A stretch of DNA of 51,280 nt from Desulfobacterales bacterium RIFOXYA12_FULL_46_15 (GTDB lineage: Bacteria; Desulfobacterota; Desulfobacteria; Desulfobacterales; Desulfobacteraceae), in contig MGTJ01000046.1 in NCBI GenBank assembly GCA_001799395.1, positions 5,079 to 56,358 on the forward strand, written 5' to 3'. Each line of letters begins with the position of its first letter. Position 1 is the first letter of the stretch. The notes beneath the pieces were generated by a model. It searched no databases. It saw nothing but the letters and a program-made list of their open reading frames with translations, and was not told the origin of the DNA. Below are positions 50,527-51,280 of this stretch, piece by piece. The translations under genes and the position numbers were made by a program.

Positions 50527-51280
50527 TCAATTGACTCCGGTCATGGTTGAGATGGAAACAAGCCGGCCCGTATCCTTCATAACAAGATACTGGCTGTTGT
50601 TCAGATATTTAATACCTGACACTTCCCCGGAAACAGGGGTCTTTGCATAACCTGAATCTGTTTTAACCGTATAATAATACAAGCCGTCAGAAACTTTGCT
50701 TCCGGAATCTGAGAGCCCGTCCCATTCAATCTTGTTTTCTTTGCCAGCAGTTTCAGAGGATGGCAAGGTGATGGTTTTGACAAGTTCGTCAAATGCATCA
50801 TAAATTTTTATGGTGACATCTTTTTGTGTATCCAGATTAAAAGCTAATTCCGTGCCGGAAACAAGCCCATCCTCAACCAGCACAATCGGTGAATTGGATG
50901 TTATGGTTTTTCCGATATAGTTTAATGCAGAATCAGAATCATTGCTTCCATTATTGCCATCTTGATCAATGACGGAAGTCAGTGAGTTCGGATCAAGAAG
51001 GACTCCCTGGACAACCAGATATGGCTTACCGTTATTATAGGTGACACCGTTCACGGTTCCGGTTACAGTGGACGGCACTACAGTATATCCAGTGCCGGTA
51101 TTGGCCATGACGCTGTATTTGTAAGACCCGTCTTCAACATCTTCGCCGCTGTTATCGGTACCATCCCAGGCAATGATATGGGAACCTGCAGTCTGCTGTC
51201 CCTCGAAAAGGGTTTTAACGGTTTTCCCATCCGCATCCGTGATGGTAACCATGATATCTGCGGATTTTGAAAGATTATAG
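50527..51280 (-). CDS. flgD: hook cap protein FlgD (partial, duplicated module)
   Basis: The frame is open to the right edge, so the N-terminal scaffold domain is outside the window; 251 codons are visible. It has two successive copies of the FlgD Ig-like/tudor unit: VTITDADGKTVKTLFEG with WDGTDNSGEDVEDGSYKYSV and GTVNGVTYNNGKPYLVVQG, then VTIKIYDAFDELVKTI with WDGLSDSGSKVSDGLYYYTV and GEVSGIKYLNNSQYLVMKD. FlgD normally has one. It caps the growing hook and is exported without a signal peptide. An internal ATG at 51252 is not the start, since the FlgD match continues upstream (YNLSKSADI). Confidence 0.93.
   Translation of the reverse strand, partial: YNLSKSADIMVTITDADGKTVKTLFEGQQTAGSHIIAWDGTDNSGEDVEDGSYKYSVMANTGTGYTVVPSTVTGTVNGVTYNNGKPYLVVQGVLLDPNSLTSVIDQDGNNGSNDSDSALNYIGKTITSNSPIVLVEDGLVSGTELAFNLDTQKDVTIKIYDAFDELVKTITLPSSETAGKENKIEWDGLSDSGSKVSDGLYYYTVKTDSGYAKTPVSGEVSGIKYLNNSQYLVMKDTGRLVSISTMTGVN

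Noticed and set aside
1-51280. Mobile elements, tRNA, rRNA or prophage genes
   Set aside because: No transposase, integrase or terminal repeats, and no tRNA- or rRNA-like sequence was recognised; the region reads as a continuous flagellar locus.

Overview
This 51 kb window is a chromosomal flagellar gene cluster with a flagellar glycosylation island at its left end. Gene order (fliL-M-N-O-P-Q-R-flhB-flhA-flhF-flhG-fliA in one run), three clear sigma-54 (-24/-12) promoters, a FliA (sigma-28) tier, a CsrA-FliW pair, moderate AT richness and the style of the proteins all suggest a Desulfobacterota (deltaproteobacterial, Desulfobacula/Desulfobacter-like) sulfate reducer. The genus is an inference; there is no rRNA or other marker in the window. 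I see no tRNA, rRNA, CRISPR array, transposase or prophage.

Layout. (1) 1-9.9 kb, glycosylation island: a partial SIS-domain phosphosugar isomerase, an FkbM-type methyltransferase, a CgeB-like glycosyltransferase, a B12-binding radical SAM enzyme, and a 1,465-aa fusion of a Maf/DUF115 flagellin glycosyltransferase, TPRs and an OGT (GT41) domain. (2) 9.9-17.0 kb, filament genes on +: a giant flagellin with about 20 hexapeptide-type repeats, then fliD, fliS, a FliT-position gene and flaG, with sigma-28 promoters before the flagellin and fliD. (3) 17.0-32.4 kb on -: flgF-G-A-H-I-J, then (own sigma-54 promoter) flgN-flgK-flgL-csrA-fliW and a TPR/GT9-like glycosyltransferase. (4) 32.4-33.0 kb: promoter region and a lone small zinc-ribbon gene. 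(5) 33.0-47.4 kb on -: about 17 tightly packed genes from one sigma-54 promoter, covering C-ring, export gate, FlhF/FlhG placement, FliA, then a membrane protein carrying eight FliM-like N-terminal motifs plus a FliL-like domain, a small unknown, a DUF2802 protein, a FliK-like protein and an FhlB paralogue. (6) 47.6-51.3 kb on -: flgE and a partial flgD with a duplicated module.

How it fits together. The sigma-54 operons build the basal body, export gate, hook and junction and also encode FliA. FliA then reads the flagellin and fliD promoters. The flagellin leader has a perfect hairpin with GGA in its loop and a second GGA in the Shine-Dalgarno, and CsrA and FliW are encoded in the same cluster, so CsrA-FliW control of flagellin translation is likely. 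The surface-exposed axial proteins FliC, FlgK, FlgL, FlgE and FlgD are enlarged by repeats or inserted modules, while rod, cap and motor proteins are normal in size. With the glycosylation genes this predicts a thick, decorated filament.

Strongest leads: the FliM-motif array protein (35294-37114), the flagellin repeat domain (11288-13542), the Maf-OGT fusion (5475-9872), and the CsrA-type flagellin leader (10090-10127).
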